Below the pieces are notes generated by a model, which was given only the letters and a program-made list of their open reading frames with translations, was not told the origin of the DNA and made no database searches. Of a stretch of DNA of 15,409 nucleotides, positions 14,572 through 15,409 are shown piece after piece; positions within the stretch are counted from its first letter, which is position 1; each line of letters starts with the position of its first letter. Both the position numbers and the translations under genes were made by a program. Origin of the DNA: Propionibacteriaceae bacterium (GTDB lineage Bacteria > Actinomycetota > Actinomycetes > Propionibacteriales > Propionibacteriaceae); NCBI GenBank assembly GCA_003158895.1, contig PMLO01000164.1, forward strand, positions 1,304-16,712, read 5' to 3'.

Positions 14572-15409
14572 ACGGCACTGTCACCTCGCTCGCCGCCTGG
14601 CGTACATCGCGGCACGACGCCCCCATCAGCACGCCGGCGGACCTCGTCGAGGCGATCGGCGTGCCGTTCAGCGACGAGCAGCTCGCCGCGATCACGGCGC
14701 CGCTGGAGCCGACCGTCGTGATCGCCGGCGCCGGGTCCGGCAAGACCACGGTCATGGCCGCACGTGTCGTCTGGCTCGTCGGTACAGGGCAGGTCCGTCC
14801 CGGGCAGGTCCTCGGGCTCACGTTCACCCGCAAAGCGGCGGCCGAGCTGGCACAGCGCATCCGCGCCGCGCTGGTCACGTCCGGCGTACTCAGCCCGGAC
14901 GGCGTTGACGATGAGGGCGAGCAGGTCATCCTCACGTACGACTCGTTCGCGTCGCGGCTGGTGTCCGAGCACGGTCTCTGGCTCGGGTACGAGACCGACC
15001 CGACGATGATCACGGGCGCCGCCCGCTACCGGCTCGCGTCACGGGTAGTGGCGTCCGCGGCAGGTCCGTTCGAGGAGCTCTCGCGACTCCGGCCCGAATC
15101 GGTGACAGACCGCGTACTCGCCCTGGACTCCCAGCTGCAGTCCCACCTCGTCGACGACGCTGCACTCGACGAGCAGGCACGGGCGTTCGTGCTCGAGCTG
15201 GCCAGTGCGCCCACGTGGCGCGGCAACGTGTACCAGTCGGTGAAGCGCGCCGAGGCCGCCGCGCGGGAGCGCCTCGAGCTGGCGTCGCTCGTACGGTCCT
15301 ACTCCGAGCTCAAGCGTCGACTCGGCTACGTCGAGTTCTCCGACCAGATGGCAGCGGCTGCTCGGATCGCCACGCGCGTGCCGCAGGTTGCCGAACAGCT
15401 GCGCGACCA
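14568..15409 (+). CDS. adnB: AdnB-like UvrD-family helicase-nuclease (partial, C-terminus beyond right edge)
   Basis: 280 codons are visible from the GTG at 14568, which overlaps the adnA-like stop in a GTGA. The Q-motif region FSDEQLAAI (34-42) is followed by Walker A AGAGSGKTT (53-61), motif Ia LTFTRKAAAEL (84-94) and TYDSFASRL (123-131), and the visible part ends after YVEFSDQMAAAARIA (254-268), typical of the AdnB/UvrD 1B region. Full AdnB proteins are about 1,100 aa with a C-terminal RecB nuclease, so roughly three quarters is missing here. In mycobacteria AdnB supplies the leading motor for 3'-to-5' translocation and cuts one strand, while AdnA cuts the other. The operon position and order (A before B) match the mycobacterial pair. 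Confidence 0.88.
   Translation, partial: MNGTVTSLAAWRTSRHDAPISTPADLVEAIGVPFSDEQLAAITAPLEPTVVIAGAGSGKTTVMAARVVWLVGTGQVRPGQVLGLTFTRKAAAELAQRIRAALVTSGVLSPDGVDDEGEQVILTYDSFASRLVSEHGLWLGYETDPTMITGAARYRLASRVVASAAGPFEELSRLRPESVTDRVLALDSQLQSHLVDDAALDEQARAFVLELASAPTWRGNVYQSVKRAEAAARERLELASLVRSYSELKRRLGYVEFSDQMAAAARIATRVPQVAEQLRD

Noticed and set aside
11302..15409. AddAB or plain UvrD/PcrA identity for the helicase pair
   Set aside because: Two adjacent overlapping UvrD-like genes, the first with both a complete motor and a RecB-type nuclease, fit actinobacterial AdnAB better than AddAB (AddB motor is degenerate) or single UvrD enzymes of about 750 aa.
1..15409. tRNA, rRNA, CRISPR arrays, insertion sequences or phage genes
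   Set aside because: I looked for cloverleaf arms, regular spacer repeats, transposase motifs and composition breaks and found none; composition is uniform across the window.

Overview
The window is about 15.4 kb of very GC-rich, gene-dense DNA. GTG starts are frequent, genes are often joined by 4-base GTGA overlaps, and third codon positions are strongly G/C. Several genes are typical of high-GC Gram-positive bacteria: a PknG-type kinase, a stand-alone LigD-type polymerase and an AdnAB-type helicase-nuclease. The source is most likely an actinobacterium, possibly of the Nocardioides/Propionibacteriales type. The genus is a guess from gene content and style and was not tested.

Region 1 (positions 1-9464, minus strand) is one tightly packed run of seven genes. 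In transcription order they are: a TelA-family toxic anion resistance protein; an XpaC-family partner; a CbxX/CfxQ-type AAA+ ATPase with a long N-terminal extension; a four-helix membrane protein with two predicted extracytoplasmic domains; a soluble helical or coiled-coil protein; a PknG-like Ser/Thr kinase with two extra N-terminal zinc ribbons, a rubredoxin-like centre and a helical-repeat tail; and a PP2C phosphatase with two zinc ribbons, cut by the left edge. Gaps run from -4 to +18 bases, so the set is probably one polycistronic, translationally coupled unit. The kinase and phosphatase carry the same type of zinc ribbon, which suggests a shared docking site. The membrane protein and the kinase recall the GlnX-GlnH-PknG module of mycobacteria, but no secreted amino-acid-binding protein is present. 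Instead the module is joined to TelA/XpaC and an AAA+ motor. This is the best candidate in the window for a poorly described system: an envelope-sensing kinase/phosphatase switch that acts on TelA/XpaC through a remodelling ATPase.

Region 2 (9465-11301) holds a stand-alone LigD-type polymerase-domain gene on the minus strand, which looks leaderless. Upstream of it is a 311-base spacer with a degenerate three-copy repeat and an intrinsic terminator, followed by a small cold-shock protein gene with a strong ribosome binding site and a probable long 5' leader.

Region 3 (about 11302 to the right edge, plus strand) holds an AdnA-like helicase-nuclease. It overlaps by 4 bases an AdnB-like helicase that is cut by the right edge. 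These two should form the heterodimeric motor-nuclease that resects DNA double-strand breaks, so the right half of the window is rich in DNA-end processing functions.
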